Under the pieces are notes generated by a model. The model was not told the origin of the DNA and searched no databases. It saw only the letters and a program-made list of their open reading frames with translations. A stretch of DNA of 64,000 nt. Origin: Coriobacteriaceae bacterium (lineage in GTDB: Bacteria > Actinomycetota > Coriobacteriia > Coriobacteriales > Coriobacteriaceae). Made by a program: the position numbers and the translations under genes. Positions 17,096 through 25,555 of this stretch are shown here, one piece after another (the stretch's first letter is position 1; every line of letters begins with the position of its first letter). The DNA lies in assembly GCA_902364645.1 (NCBI GenBank), contig CABJEP010000010.1, positions 1 to 64,000 on the forward strand, given 5' to 3'.

Positions 17096-18012
17096 CCTTT
17101 GACCTGTACGACACCGTCGACTCGTTTATCGCCTATATCTCACGTGTCGAGGGACTTTCTCCCAACACGGTGACGGCCTATGGCTCGAGGCTGGAGCGTT
17201 TTGCTGCCTGGTGCGAGCGTGAGGATATAGATGCTTTCGCTGCCGACGTGCGCACCATTCGTCGCTATCTTGCCGAACTTTCGCGTGAGCAGGTGGCTCC
17301 CCGAACGCTTGCGGCACACCTGTCTGCCATTCGCTCGCTCTATCGGTGGATGGCTGCCGAGGGGGTCGTGGAGGGCGATGTGGTCTCGGCAATTTCCTCG
17401 CCCAAGCTCCCGCGCGATCTACCCGGTGTGCTGACGACCCAACAGGTGGAGGCGCTGCTCAAGACGCCTGATACCTCAACACCCGCGGGACTGCGCGATG
17501 CGGCGATGCTCGAGCTGCTCTATGCCTCGGGCGCCCGTATCTCTGAGCTCGCAGCACTCAATGTGGAGTCCATTGTGTGGTCCGAACGCACGCTGCGCCT
17601 GTGGGGCAAGGGGAGCAAAGAACGTATCGTCCCTCTGTATCGTCGCGCGCTCGAGGCGACGCGTCTCTATATCGAGGAGGGGCGGCCGGAGTTGCTCGCT
17701 CAGGCAAAGCGCCGTGACCCCACTACCGGGCCGCATCCGCTGCTTATATCGGCGCGCGGTAATCGCATGAGTGCCGCCATGCTCAGGCGGCGGTTCCATA
17801 CTCTGGCGACACTCGCCGGCATTCCGGCCGACATCGCCCCGCATGCGATGCGCCATACCTTTGCGACCGACTTGCTCGAGGGCGGTGCGGACCTGCGCTC
17901 GGTTCAAGAGCTGCTGGGTCATGCGAGCCTGTCCACGACGCAGATCTACACGCACCTCACGCCCGATCGGCTCAAACGTGCCGTGGCTCAAGCCCATCCC
18001 CGAGGCGAATAG
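17092..18012 (+). CDS. xerC: Tyrosine recombinase XerC/XerD
   Basis: Tyrosine recombinase that would resolve chromosome dimers at dif. The catalytic residues are visible: Arg in ASGARISELAAL, Lys in GKGSKERIVPL, HAMRHTFAT, and LLGHASLSTTQIYTH with the nucleophilic Tyr. The start is odd. The conserved N-terminal segment FDLYDTVDSFIAYISRVEGL is encoded upstream of the first GTG (17170), but between the in-frame stop at 17044 and that GTG there is no ATG, GTG or TTG. An ATA at 17092 lies nine bases after a GGAGG; a CTG is at 17104. I give ATA as the most likely start. From GTG 17170 the protein would be 280 residues and lack the first helix. Confidence 0.85.
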   Translation: MAFDLYDTVDSFIAYISRVEGLSPNTVTAYGSRLERFAAWCEREDIDAFAADVRTIRRYLAELSREQVAPRTLAAHLSAIRSLYRWMAAEGVVEGDVVSAISSPKLPRDLPGVLTTQQVEALLKTPDTSTPAGLRDAAMLELLYASGARISELAALNVESIVWSERTLRLWGKGSKERIVPLYRRALEATRLYIEEGRPELLAQAKRRDPTTGPHPLLISARGNRMSAAMLRRRFHTLATLAGIPADIAPHAMRHTFATDLLEGGADLRSVQELLGHASLSTTQIYTHLTPDRLKRAVAQAHPRGE

Positions 18013-18061
18013 TGGCTGGGACGTCCCGCGCCGCACTCAGGTGTGTGGTTTTGATTGCGGG

Positions 18062-18090
18062 TTGGCAGGAAGATGCATTCCTGCTATCAT
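18062..18090 (+). promoter_or_regulatory. Promoter of rpsB-tsf
   Basis: TTGGCA (18062-18067) and TATCAT (18085-18090) with a 17-base spacer, plus TGC before the -10 (extended -10). It leaves a leader of about 135 bases before rpsB, containing a small GTTGC/GCAAC hairpin followed by TTTTT and a CCCGG/CCGGG pairing, so some leader-based control of rpsB is possible. Confidence 0.75.
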
Positions 18091-18231
18091 TCATCGGGTT
18101 GCTTCACGGCAACAGGTTTTTATCACGCACGCGCGGCTACTTCATACCGTGGTGCCCGGGCTTTGGTAGCACATGTCCGGGTTGGTTTTGGAGGATGACC
18201 CCGCGCGGAGGCAAACCACAGGAGGTTTAAC

Positions 18232-18960
18232 ATGGCTACCAAGATTAATATCCGCACCCTGCTCGAGGCCGGCTGCCACTTCGGCCACCAGACCCGTCGC
18301 TGGAATCCCAAGATGAAGCCGTTCATCTTCGGTGAGCGCAACGGCATCTACATCCTCGACCTCAAGCAGACCATCCTCGACGCCGACCAGGCCTACACCT
18401 TCGTCAAGAACGTCGCCAAGGGTGGCAACGTGCTGTTCGTCGGCACCAAGAAGCAGGCTCAGGAGGCCGTCAAGAACGCTGCTGAGCGCGCCAACATGCC
18501 TTACATCAACCAGCGTTGGCTCGGCGGTATGCTGACCAACTTCGTCACCATCCGCTCCCGCATTAACCGCATGGAGGAACTCGAGGCTATGGTCGAGGAC
18601 GGCCGCATGGCAGTGCTCCCCAAGAAGGAGCAGGCTGTGCTCGGCAAGGAGCTCACCAAGCTCCAGACCAACCTCGGTGGCGCCCGCGACATGAAGGGTC
18701 TGCCCCAGGCTCTCTTCGTCATTGACACCAAGCGCGAGGAGAACGCCATCAAGGAGGCCCAGCGCCTGAACATCCCCGTCGTCGCTCTGATCGACACCAA
18801 CTCCGATCCCGACGAGGTCGAGTACGGCATCCCCTGCAATGATGACGCTATCTCCGCTGTCACCCTTATGTGCGAGCTCATGGCTGACGCCTGCCTCGCT
18901 GGCTCCGGCAAGGAGCAGGTCTCCGAGGCCGAGATGGCCGCTGAGCCCAAGGCCGAGTAA
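18232..18960 (+). CDS. rpsB: 30S ribosomal protein S2
   Basis: Small-subunit protein S2, needed for S1 binding. It opens with [47 protein letters not shown], a family hallmark, followed by [12 protein letters not shown] and the C-terminal [24 protein letters not shown]. Length is 242 residues. A GGAGG lies upstream of the ATG. It is followed 45 bases later by tsf, the usual partner. Confidence 0.98.
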   Translation: MATKINIRTLLEAGCHFGHQTRRWNPKMKPFIFGERNGIYILDLKQTILDADQAYTFVKNVAKGGNVLFVGTKKQAQEAVKNAAERANMPYINQRWLGGMLTNFVTIRSRINRMEELEAMVEDGRMAVLPKKEQAVLGKELTKLQTNLGGARDMKGLPQALFVIDTKREENAIKEAQRLNIPVVALIDTNSDPDEVEYGIPCNDDAISAVTLMCELMADACLAGSGKEQVSEAEMAAEPKAE

Positions 18961-19005
18961 ATCAGTCTTAGTTAATTCTTTTTCATCTCTTTGAAAGGAA
19001 CCACA

Positions 19006-19875
19006 ATGGCCCAGATTACCGCCGCTATGGTCAAGCAGCTCCGCGAGATGACCGACTCCCCGATGATGGAGTGCAAGAAGGCTCTCGTCGAGGCTGACGG
19101 CGACATGGACGCCGCTGTCGACGTTCTGCGCAAGAACGGCCTTGCCAAGGCTGCCAAGAAGGCTGGCCGTGAGACCAACGAGGGCGCTGTCGCCGCGTTC
19201 GTCTCCGAGGATGGCAAGACCGGCGCTCTGCTTGAGCTTTCCTGCGAGACCGACTTCGTTGGCTCCAACGCCAAGTTCACCGGCTTTGCTTCCAAGGTCG
19301 CCGAGGTTGTCGCTACCACCGAGCCTGCTAACGTCGACGCTCTGCTCGAGAAGCCGATGGGCGAGGAGACCGTTTCCTCCGAGCTCACCGAGATGATTCA
19401 CATCATGGGCGAGAACATGAAGATCTCCCGCTTCGCTGCCCGCAAGGCTGAGAACGGTGCGCTCGCTTCTTACATCCACATGGGTGGTAAGATCGGCGTT
19501 CTCGTCGAGTTCGCCTTCGAGAAGGCTGAGACCGCTCAGGCTGAGTCCTTCAAGACCTTCGCTCACGACGTTGCCCTTCAGGTTGCCGCCGTCGCCCCGA
19601 TCTGCGCTACCCGCGATCAGGTTCCGGCCGAGACCGTCGAGCACGAGAAGCAGATCTACATGGCTCAGGCTGCCGAGTCCGGTAAGCCCGAGGCCATTCA
19701 GGAGAAGATGGCTGTCGGCCGTCTGGAGAAGTTCTACAAGCAGTCCGTGCTCACCGAGCAGGAGTTCATCAAGGACAGCTCCCTCACCATCAAGAAGTAC
19801 GCTGAGCAGGTCTCCAAGGAGCTCGGCGACACCATTACCGTCGTTGCCTTTGACCGTCTGGTCCGTGGCGAGTAA
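19006..19875 (+). CDS. tsf: Elongation factor Ts
   Basis: Guanine nucleotide exchange factor that recycles EF-Tu. The N-terminal UBA-like domain MAQITAAMVKQLREMTDSPMMECKKALVEADGDMDAAVDVLRKNG is followed by the core with ALLELSCETDFVGSNAKF (TDFV contacts EF-Tu). I chose ATG 19006, with AAAGGAA just upstream, over the in-frame TTG at 18991, which precedes that site. Length is 289 residues, normal. Confidence 0.98.
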   Translation: MAQITAAMVKQLREMTDSPMMECKKALVEADGDMDAAVDVLRKNGLAKAAKKAGRETNEGAVAAFVSEDGKTGALLELSCETDFVGSNAKFTGFASKVAEVVATTEPANVDALLEKPMGEETVSSELTEMIHIMGENMKISRFAARKAENGALASYIHMGGKIGVLVEFAFEKAETAQAESFKTFAHDVALQVAAVAPICATRDQVPAETVEHEKQIYMAQAAESGKPEAIQEKMAVGRLEKFYKQSVLTEQEFIKDSSLTIKKYAEQVSKELGDTITVVAFDRLVRGE

Positions 19876-19898
19876 ATAAGCTCTTGTAGCTGGTAATG

Positions 19899-19934
19899 AG
19901 CAGGCTGTGGGTTTTACTCACAGCCTGCTTTTTC
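19899..19934 (+). terminator. Terminator after tsf
   Basis: AGCAGGCTGTG and CACAGCCTGCT form an 11-base perfect stem with a nine-base loop, followed by TTTTTC. It separates rpsB-tsf from the pyrH operon. Confidence 0.9.
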
Positions 19935-19993
19935 ATGGCTCTTCTTAGAGCCTTTGATAGAATGTTGAGAGTTCAATCTAAAGGAGGATCGCT

Positions 19994-20716
19994 TTGTCCG
20001 ACATCCGATATAAACGCGTGCTTCTGAAGCTTTCCGGCGAAGCACTGATGGGCGACGGCCAATATGGCATCGACCCCAAGGTTACCGACCATCTTGCCAA
20101 ACAGGTCAAGGAGCTGCTCGCCGTTGGCCATGAGGTCGGCGTCGTTGTCGGCGGCGGCAATATTTTCCGCGGCATGGCCGGCGCTGCCGGTGGCATGGAG
20201 CGTGCTCAGGCCGACTACATGGGCATGCTGGCAACCGTTATGAACGCGCTCGCCCTGCAGGATGCCTTCGAGCATAACGATGTTCCCTGCCGCGTGATGA
20301 GCGCTATCCAGATGAACGAGATCTGCGAGCCCTATATTCGCCGTCGCGCCATCAATCACCTTTCCAAGGGCAACGTCGTTATTTTTGCCGCCGGTTCGGG
20401 CAATCCGTACTTTACGACCGACACCGCCGCGGCTCTTCGTGCGTGCGAGATCGGCGCCGAGATTCTGATTAAAGCCACCAAGGTTGACGGCATCTACGAC
20501 AAGGATCCCGTCAAGTGTGCCGACGCCGTCCGGTTTGACAAGATCACCTACCATGAGGTGCTCGTCCGCGGTCTGCAGGTTATGGATTCCACGGCTACGG
20601 CACTGTGCCAGGATAACCGTATGCCGATTTTGGTCCTCAACATCGATGGCGAGGACACCGTCAAGCGCGCGCTTTCGGGTGAGCCCGTCGGCACGCTCGT
20701 CTATCAGGAGGATTAA
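19994..20716 (+). CDS. pyrH: UMP kinase
   Basis: Phosphorylates UMP to UDP; hexameric and normally feedback-controlled by UTP and GTP. Amino-acid-kinase fold with [13 protein letters not shown] at the N-terminus, [11 protein letters not shown], and the [31 protein letters not shown] segment. The TTG at 19994 has AAGGAGG six bases upstream and gives a 240-residue protein, exactly the family size. It is the first gene of pyrH-frr-uppS-cdsA-dxr-rseP-ispG-proS. Confidence 0.97.
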   Translation: MSDIRYKRVLLKLSGEALMGDGQYGIDPKVTDHLAKQVKELLAVGHEVGVVVGGGNIFRGMAGAAGGMERAQADYMGMLATVMNALALQDAFEHNDVPCRVMSAIQMNEICEPYIRRRAINHLSKGNVVIFAAGSGNPYFTTDTAAALRACEIGAEILIKATKVDGIYDKDPVKCADAVRFDKITYHEVLVRGLQVMDSTATALCQDNRMPILVLNIDGEDTVKRALSGEPVGTLVYQED

Positions 20717-20718
20717 GC

Positions 20719-21255
20719 ATGGCAGAGAACATCACCGCCCATATGGACAAGTCGCTCGAGTCCCTCAAGCATAACTTCTCCAAGGTTCGTACCGGCCGCG
20801 CCAACGCTAACATTCTGTCCGACATCACCGTCGATTATTACGGTGTTCCCACGCCGGTCACGCAGGTTGCCGCCGTCAAGACCCCCGAGGCCCACATGCT
20901 GCTCATCGAGCCGTGGGACAAGGCGCTTATCAATGCTATCGTCAAGGCCATCGGCGCTTCCGATCTGGGTATTACCCCCAACTCCGATGGCACCGTCGTT
21001 CGTCTGCCGTTCCCGGCTCCCACCGAGGAGCGCCGTCGCGAGCTCGTCAAGGAGTGCCGCGAGTACGCCGAGCAGGCCAAGGTGTCTATCCGTAACATCC
21101 GTCGCGACTTCAACAACAAGCTCGAGCGCGATGAGGAACTCACCGAGGACGATGTCCGTCGCGAGCAGGCCAAGGTCCAGAAGCACACCGATGAGTATGT
21201 CGCCAAGGTCGAGGAGCTTCTGAAGGAAAAAGAAGCCGAGGTCATGGAGATCTAA
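20719..21255 (+). CDS. frr: Ribosome recycling factor
   Basis: Splits post-termination ribosomes together with EF-G. Landmarks: HNFSKVRTGRANANIL (tip of domain I), PWDKALINAIVKAI, SDLGITPNSDGTVVRLPFPAPTEERRRELVK, and the closing three-helix bundle IRNIRRDFNNKLERDEELTEDDVR. Length is 178 residues, a little below the usual 185. It starts two bases after pyrH. Confidence 0.97.
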   Translation: MAENITAHMDKSLESLKHNFSKVRTGRANANILSDITVDYYGVPTPVTQVAAVKTPEAHMLLIEPWDKALINAIVKAIGASDLGITPNSDGTVVRLPFPAPTEERRRELVKECREYAEQAKVSIRNIRRDFNNKLERDEELTEDDVRREQAKVQKHTDEYVAKVEELLKEKEAEVMEI

Positions 21256-21256
21256 G

Positions 21257-22051
21257 GTGCAATACGACGAGCATAAACTGGTCGAGTACTTTGCCGACGC
21301 CCCTGCGGGCGTCGGTTTTTCCGACCTTGACCTCAATAACATTCCGCACCATATCTCGTGCATCATGGACGGCAACGGTCGTTGGGCCACGTCGCGCGGT
21401 CTTGCGCGCACTGAGGGCCACAAGGCGGGTATCGTCTCCCTTCGCGAGATTATTACCGCCTGCGTGCGTCTGGGCGTCGACGTGCTTTCGGCCTATGCTT
21501 TTTCTACCGAAAACTGGAACCGCCCGCAGCACGAGGTCAACGTCTTGATGCACCTGTTTGCCAAGACGTTTATCGACGAGCTGCCGCTTCTGAAGCGCGA
21601 AAATGTGCGCGTAGTCTTTTTGGGTGACATTTCCGCGCTGCCCAAGAAGACTCGCGACGTTTTTGAGCGCGGTCTTGCCGAGTGCGCCGATCACACCGGT
21701 ATGACGCTGGCGCTGGCCGTTAACTACGGTGCCCGTGCTGAGATCACCCGCGCTGTCCGCCAGATCGCGCTTGATGCGGCTGCCGGCAAGATTGATCCCG
21801 CCGCTATCGACGATGATATGGTTGCTTCGCACCTGTACACCGCCGGTCTTCCCGATCCGGAGCTCGTGATTCGCACTTCTGGCGAGTTGCGTCTTTCGAA
21901 TTACCTGCTGTGGCAGGTTGCCTATTCCGAATTCTACGTCACCGATACCTATTGGCCCGACTTTGATCGTTGGGGCCTTGTCGACGCCATTTTGGCCTAT
22001 CAGGGCCGTGACCGTAGGTTTGGTGGACTGAGCAAGACCGAGGAGGCTTAA
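21257..22051 (+). CDS. uppS: Isoprenyl transferase (undecaprenyl diphosphate synthase)
   Basis: cis-Prenyltransferase that makes the C55 carrier lipid for peptidoglycan. The catalytic loop is seen as ISCIMDGNGRWATSRGLARTEGHKAG (Asp near residue 36), followed by LSAYAFSTENWNRP and the C-terminal ELVIRTSGELRLSNYLLWQVAYSEFY. GTG 21257 begins one base after the frr stop. Length is 264 residues, slightly long because of about 30 residues before the catalytic loop. Confidence 0.96.
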   Translation: MQYDEHKLVEYFADAPAGVGFSDLDLNNIPHHISCIMDGNGRWATSRGLARTEGHKAGIVSLREIITACVRLGVDVLSAYAFSTENWNRPQHEVNVLMHLFAKTFIDELPLLKRENVRVVFLGDISALPKKTRDVFERGLAECADHTGMTLALAVNYGARAEITRAVRQIALDAAAGKIDPAAIDDDMVASHLYTAGLPDPELVIRTSGELRLSNYLLWQVAYSEFYVTDTYWPDFDRWGLVDAILAYQGRDRRFGGLSKTEEA

Positions 22052-22053
22052 TC

Positions 22054-22968
22054 GTGTCCGATCGTCCCAAGGCATCTGCTCCCAAGACGCCAGTTTCCGC
22101 GGCGCCTGCGCGCAAGGCTGCCACTGCGGGAGCGCCTGCAGCGAAGAGCGGCACCGGTTCGTGGCTGGCGGGCTTTATTACCCGTGCCGCCGCCGGTATC
22201 GTCTACGCCGTTGTCTTTATCCTGTGCCTGGTTTTGGGTATCGTGCCCACGGCCATCTTTGTTTCTGTCATGAGCGGTCTGTGCTGCTATGAGTTTTTCC
22301 GTATGACAAGGCTCGATGGCAAGATGGCTAACGAGCGCATGGGTATCGCTGCCGCCGTACTCTTTCCGCTGTCGGCGTTGGGCGATTCGATGTTGCTGAA
22401 TGCCCTGCTTTTTGCCTTGATGCTCGCTGTGGGCATTTGGTATGTCTGGTCGCCGCGTACCCGCATCTCTGATGTGGCCGTGACGCTCATGGGTCCCATC
22501 TACACTGGCTTTATGCTGTCGGCTATCGTGCTGCTGCGCGATGCCGTGCCCGGTTTTGCCGGCGCCCTGCTTTCAGTGGGCGTTTGCGCGTCCCTTTGGG
22601 TCTCCGATTCGTTTGCCTACATCGTGGGCAGCCGTATCGGCAAGCACAAGATGGTTCCCAAGATCTCCCCCAAAAAGAGCTGGGAGGGGTTTGCCGGCGG
22701 CATCTTGGGCTCGGTTTTGATTTGGCTCATCCTGTGGGCGACGCACTTCTACAAGCTCAGCCTGCCCTATGCGCTGCTGTGCGGCGTGGTCGTTTCCATT
22801 CTGGGCGTTATCGGCGACCTTATCGAGTCGCGCATCAAGCGCGGTGTGGGCGTCAAGGATTCCGGCAACCTTATCCCGGGCCACGGCGGAATGCTCGATC
22901 GTAGCGATTCGCTTATCTTCGGTTGCATCACCGCACAGCTGTTGCTGATGATCGGAGGCGTGCTGTAA
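22054..22968 (+). CDS. cdsA: Phosphatidate cytidylyltransferase
   Basis: Integral membrane enzyme making CDP-diacylglycerol for phospholipids. A roughly 40-residue Ala/Lys/Pro-rich cytosolic tail precedes several hydrophobic segments. The CDP-alcohol signature is at the C-terminus: SDSFAYIVGSRIGKHKMVPKISPKKSWEG and VLGVIGDLIESRIKRGVGVKDSGNLIPGHGGMLDRSDSL. GTG 22054 follows uppS by two bases. The stop overlaps the dxr start (TAATG). Length is 304 residues. Confidence 0.95.
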   Translation: MSDRPKASAPKTPVSAAPARKAATAGAPAAKSGTGSWLAGFITRAAAGIVYAVVFILCLVLGIVPTAIFVSVMSGLCCYEFFRMTRLDGKMANERMGIAAAVLFPLSALGDSMLLNALLFALMLAVGIWYVWSPRTRISDVAVTLMGPIYTGFMLSAIVLLRDAVPGFAGALLSVGVCASLWVSDSFAYIVGSRIGKHKMVPKISPKKSWEGFAGGILGSVLIWLILWATHFYKLSLPYALLCGVVVSILGVIGDLIESRIKRGVGVKDSGNLIPGHGGMLDRSDSLIFGCITAQLLLMIGGVL

Positions 22969-24155
22969 TGTCCTTCCAGACGACGTATGGCCCCGATGGA
23001 CGCCTTCGCGTTGCCATCCTGGGTTGTACGGGCTCTATCGGCACCCAGGCGCTCGATGTGTGCCGCCAGCATGCCGATCGCCTGCAGGTGACGGCGCTGT
23101 CCGTTAATTCCAGCACCTCGGAGCTCGTTGCCGCTGCCCGCGAGTTCTCGGTTCCGGCGGTTGCCGTTGCCGATGTCGCTCATGGCGATGACGCCGTGCT
23201 GCAGGAGTTGCCCGAGGGCACACAGCTCGGCGTTGGCGCGCAGGCGGTTTGCGAGCTCGCGCGTCGCGACGATGTCGACTGCGTGCTCGTCGCTATTGTG
23301 GGCGCCGCCGGTCTCGAGGCGAGCCATGCGGCCTTGACCTCGAATAAGCGCCTTGCCCTTGCCAACAAGGAGTCCCTCGTCGTCGGTGGCGACTTGCTTA
23401 TGCCGTTAGCGCAACCGGGCCAGCTTATTCCGGTCGACTCTGAGCATTCCGCCATCTACCAGTGCTATCTGGGGGAGAACCCGCGCGAGGCCCAGTGCAT
23501 TTGGCTCACCTGCTCGGGCGGTCCGTTCTTTGGCCGCACGCGCGACGAGCTCGATCGCGTGACGCGTGCCGATGCCCTCGCGCATCCCACGTGGGCCATG
23601 GGTGCCAAGATCACCATTGACTCCGCCACCCTCATGAACAAGGGCCTGGAGCGCATTGAGGCCATGCATCTGTTTAACTGCGACCTCGATTTCATTAACG
23701 TGGTCGTGCAGCGTCAGTCCAAGATTCACTCTATGGTCGAGTTCGCCGACGGCTCCGTGATGGCGCATCTCGGTGCATCCGACATGCGTATTCCCATCCA
23801 GTTCGCGTTCTCGTATCCCGAGCGTTGGGATACTCCGGCGCCTCGTATCGATTTCCGCGAGCTGGGGCAGCTCACGTTTGATGCTGCCGACATGGATACC
23901 TTCCGCTGTCTGGCACTGGCCGAGCGTGCCGGCAAGACGGGTGGCACCATGCCGTGCGTGCTCAATGCCGCCAACGAGGTCGCCGTCGATGCCTTCCTGC
24001 ACGATGGCTGCAGCTTTACCGATATCGATCGCATTGTGGAATCCTGCATGGACGCCCACGATATGCAGGTGGTCGATTCGTTTGAGCAGCTTCGCGACAT
24101 CGATGCGTGGGCGCGTGAAAAGGCTGCGCAGGTGCTCGCCGCAACCCGTTCCTAA
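22968..24155 (+). CDS. dxr: 1-deoxy-D-xylulose 5-phosphate reductoisomerase
   Basis: Converts DXP to MEP with NADPH, the committed step of the MEP isoprenoid pathway; target of fosmidomycin. NADPH site VAILGCTGSIGTQALDV at residue 14; ALANKESLVVGGDLLMP; metal-binding IPVDSEHSAIYQC; SGGPFFGR; HPTWAMGAKITIDSATLMNKGLE. Length is 395 residues. The ATG overlaps the cdsA stop. Together with ispG two genes on, and uppS upstream, it makes this an isoprenoid/lipid-carrier operon. Confidence 0.97.
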   Translation: MSFQTTYGPDGRLRVAILGCTGSIGTQALDVCRQHADRLQVTALSVNSSTSELVAAAREFSVPAVAVADVAHGDDAVLQELPEGTQLGVGAQAVCELARRDDVDCVLVAIVGAAGLEASHAALTSNKRLALANKESLVVGGDLLMPLAQPGQLIPVDSEHSAIYQCYLGENPREAQCIWLTCSGGPFFGRTRDELDRVTRADALAHPTWAMGAKITIDSATLMNKGLERIEAMHLFNCDLDFINVVVQRQSKIHSMVEFADGSVMAHLGASDMRIPIQFAFSYPERWDTPAPRIDFRELGQLTFDAADMDTFRCLALAERAGKTGGTMPCVLNAANEVAVDAFLHDGCSFTDIDRIVESCMDAHDMQVVDSFEQLRDIDAWAREKAAQVLAATRS

Positions 24156-24180
24156 CCCATAAGGATTGCTTTTTCGTTTT

Positions 24181-25542
24181 ATGGATACTGTTCTGAGCGT
24201 TCTCTCATCGGTCTTTTGGGGCCTGCTGATGCTTTCCGTCCTCGTGTTTTTGCACGAGGGCGGCCACTTTTTGGCGGCGCGTGCCTGCGGCGTCCGTGTG
24301 ACCGAGTTCTTTTTGGGTCTGCCGTGCCGCTTTGACATCCATTACACGTCGCGTCGCATTGGAACCAAGTTTGGCGTGACCCCGCTGCTGCTGGGTGGCT
24401 ACGCTGCCATCTGCGGTATGGATCCGACCGATGTTTCGTGCGCCGACCGCGTGCTCGCGGCTATCTATCGTCATGGTCGCGTGGCCGTGGCCGACCTTGC
24501 TGTCGAGCTCGAGCTTTCCGAGGAGGATGTGCTCGAGGCATGCGCCCTTTTGCTGGGCTGGGGCTCCATCGCGCCCTGGTATGAGGAAGGGGAGAAGCCC
24601 TCGCCGAGCTACTATCCCACCAAATATCAGACGTTGCCGCGAGACAAGGCAGGCTATACCACCTTTGATGGTCGCCGTTTCGATCGCGAACATGCGACTG
24701 CCGAGGGCGATGTGTGGGAGCTGCCGTGCGGCGAGGCCGAGTTCCTTGCGCAAGAGCGCTCGCACACCTATCTTGGCCAAGGCTTTCTCAAGCGCGCCTT
24801 TATGCTGCTCGCGGGCATTATCGTCAATATCTTGACGGGTTTTTTGCTCCTTATGAGCATCTATTCCATTGCGGGTGTCACCGTGCCGATGGATACCAAC
24901 GTGATCGGTCAGGTTGACGAGGGGTCTATTGCCGCCAAGGCGGGTATCGAGGGCGGTGACGCGATCCTTTCGGTTGACGGTGTCTCATGTTCCACTTGGA
25001 TGGATGTCTACGATGCCATCGGCAAGGCTGCCGGTAAGGACGATATTGCTATTGAGTATGAGCGCGATGGCAAGCAGTGCTCGACCTCGGTCGCACTCAA
25101 AGAGGACGAACGTCTGGGCGTTTATGCCTCTACGCAGGTGGTCCGTTTGGACCCCATCACCTCGGCGCGCCTCTCCTTCTCGTATGTTGCGCAGACAGCG
25201 GAGGGCGTGATGCGCCTGCTCCAGCCGCAGCATACGATGGAGATCCTCGATCAGTCCTCTTCGATCGTGGGTATTAGCGTCATGTCCTCGCAGGCTGCTG
25301 CTGCCGGCCCTGCCACGTTCCTTTCGTTTGCCGCCCTCATTTCATTCTCGCTTGGCTTTATGAACTTGCTGCCCATCCCCCCGCTCGACGGCGGCAAGCT
25401 AGTCATCGAGATCATTCAGAAGATTGCGGGCCGCGAGCTTCCGCTCAAGGTCCAGGCGATTGTGAGCTATGTGGGCATCGCGCTCTTTGCGCTGCTGTTT
25501 GTCTATATGCTTCGTTCCGACATCCTTCGATTTATTTTGTAG
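24181..25542 (+). CDS. rseP: Site-2 intramembrane metalloprotease RseP, with inserted domain
   Basis: Zinc protease that cleaves substrates inside the membrane. The active site HEGGH is at residues 25-29 of the first transmembrane helix, and the third ligand motif NLLPIPPLDGGK lies near the C-terminus. A PDZ domain spans about 235-310. Between the first helix pair and the next membrane segment (about residue 205) lie roughly 115 extra residues (about 82-195). They include a helix-rich stretch (87-135) resembling a winged helix, which usual RseP proteins lack. ATG 24181 is 15 bases after AAGGA; the in-frame TTG 24166 touches that site, so the start is uncertain. Length is 453 residues. Confidence 0.9.
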   Translation: MDTVLSVLSSVFWGLLMLSVLVFLHEGGHFLAARACGVRVTEFFLGLPCRFDIHYTSRRIGTKFGVTPLLLGGYAAICGMDPTDVSCADRVLAAIYRHGRVAVADLAVELELSEEDVLEACALLLGWGSIAPWYEEGEKPSPSYYPTKYQTLPRDKAGYTTFDGRRFDREHATAEGDVWELPCGEAEFLAQERSHTYLGQGFLKRAFMLLAGIIVNILTGFLLLMSIYSIAGVTVPMDTNVIGQVDEGSIAAKAGIEGGDAILSVDGVSCSTWMDVYDAIGKAAGKDDIAIEYERDGKQCSTSVALKEDERLGVYASTQVVRLDPITSARLSFSYVAQTAEGVMRLLQPQHTMEILDQSSSIVGISVMSSQAAAAGPATFLSFAALISFSLGFMNLLPIPPLDGGKLVIEIIQKIAGRELPLKVQAIVSYVGIALFALLFVYMLRSDILRFIL

Positions 25543-25555
25543 GGGAGTGTTTGGA

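Noticed and set aside
18091..18231. Structured autoregulatory leader of rpsB
   Set aside because: Only short GTTGC/GCAAC and CCCGG/CCGGG pairings are visible; not enough to call a regulatory RNA without alignment.
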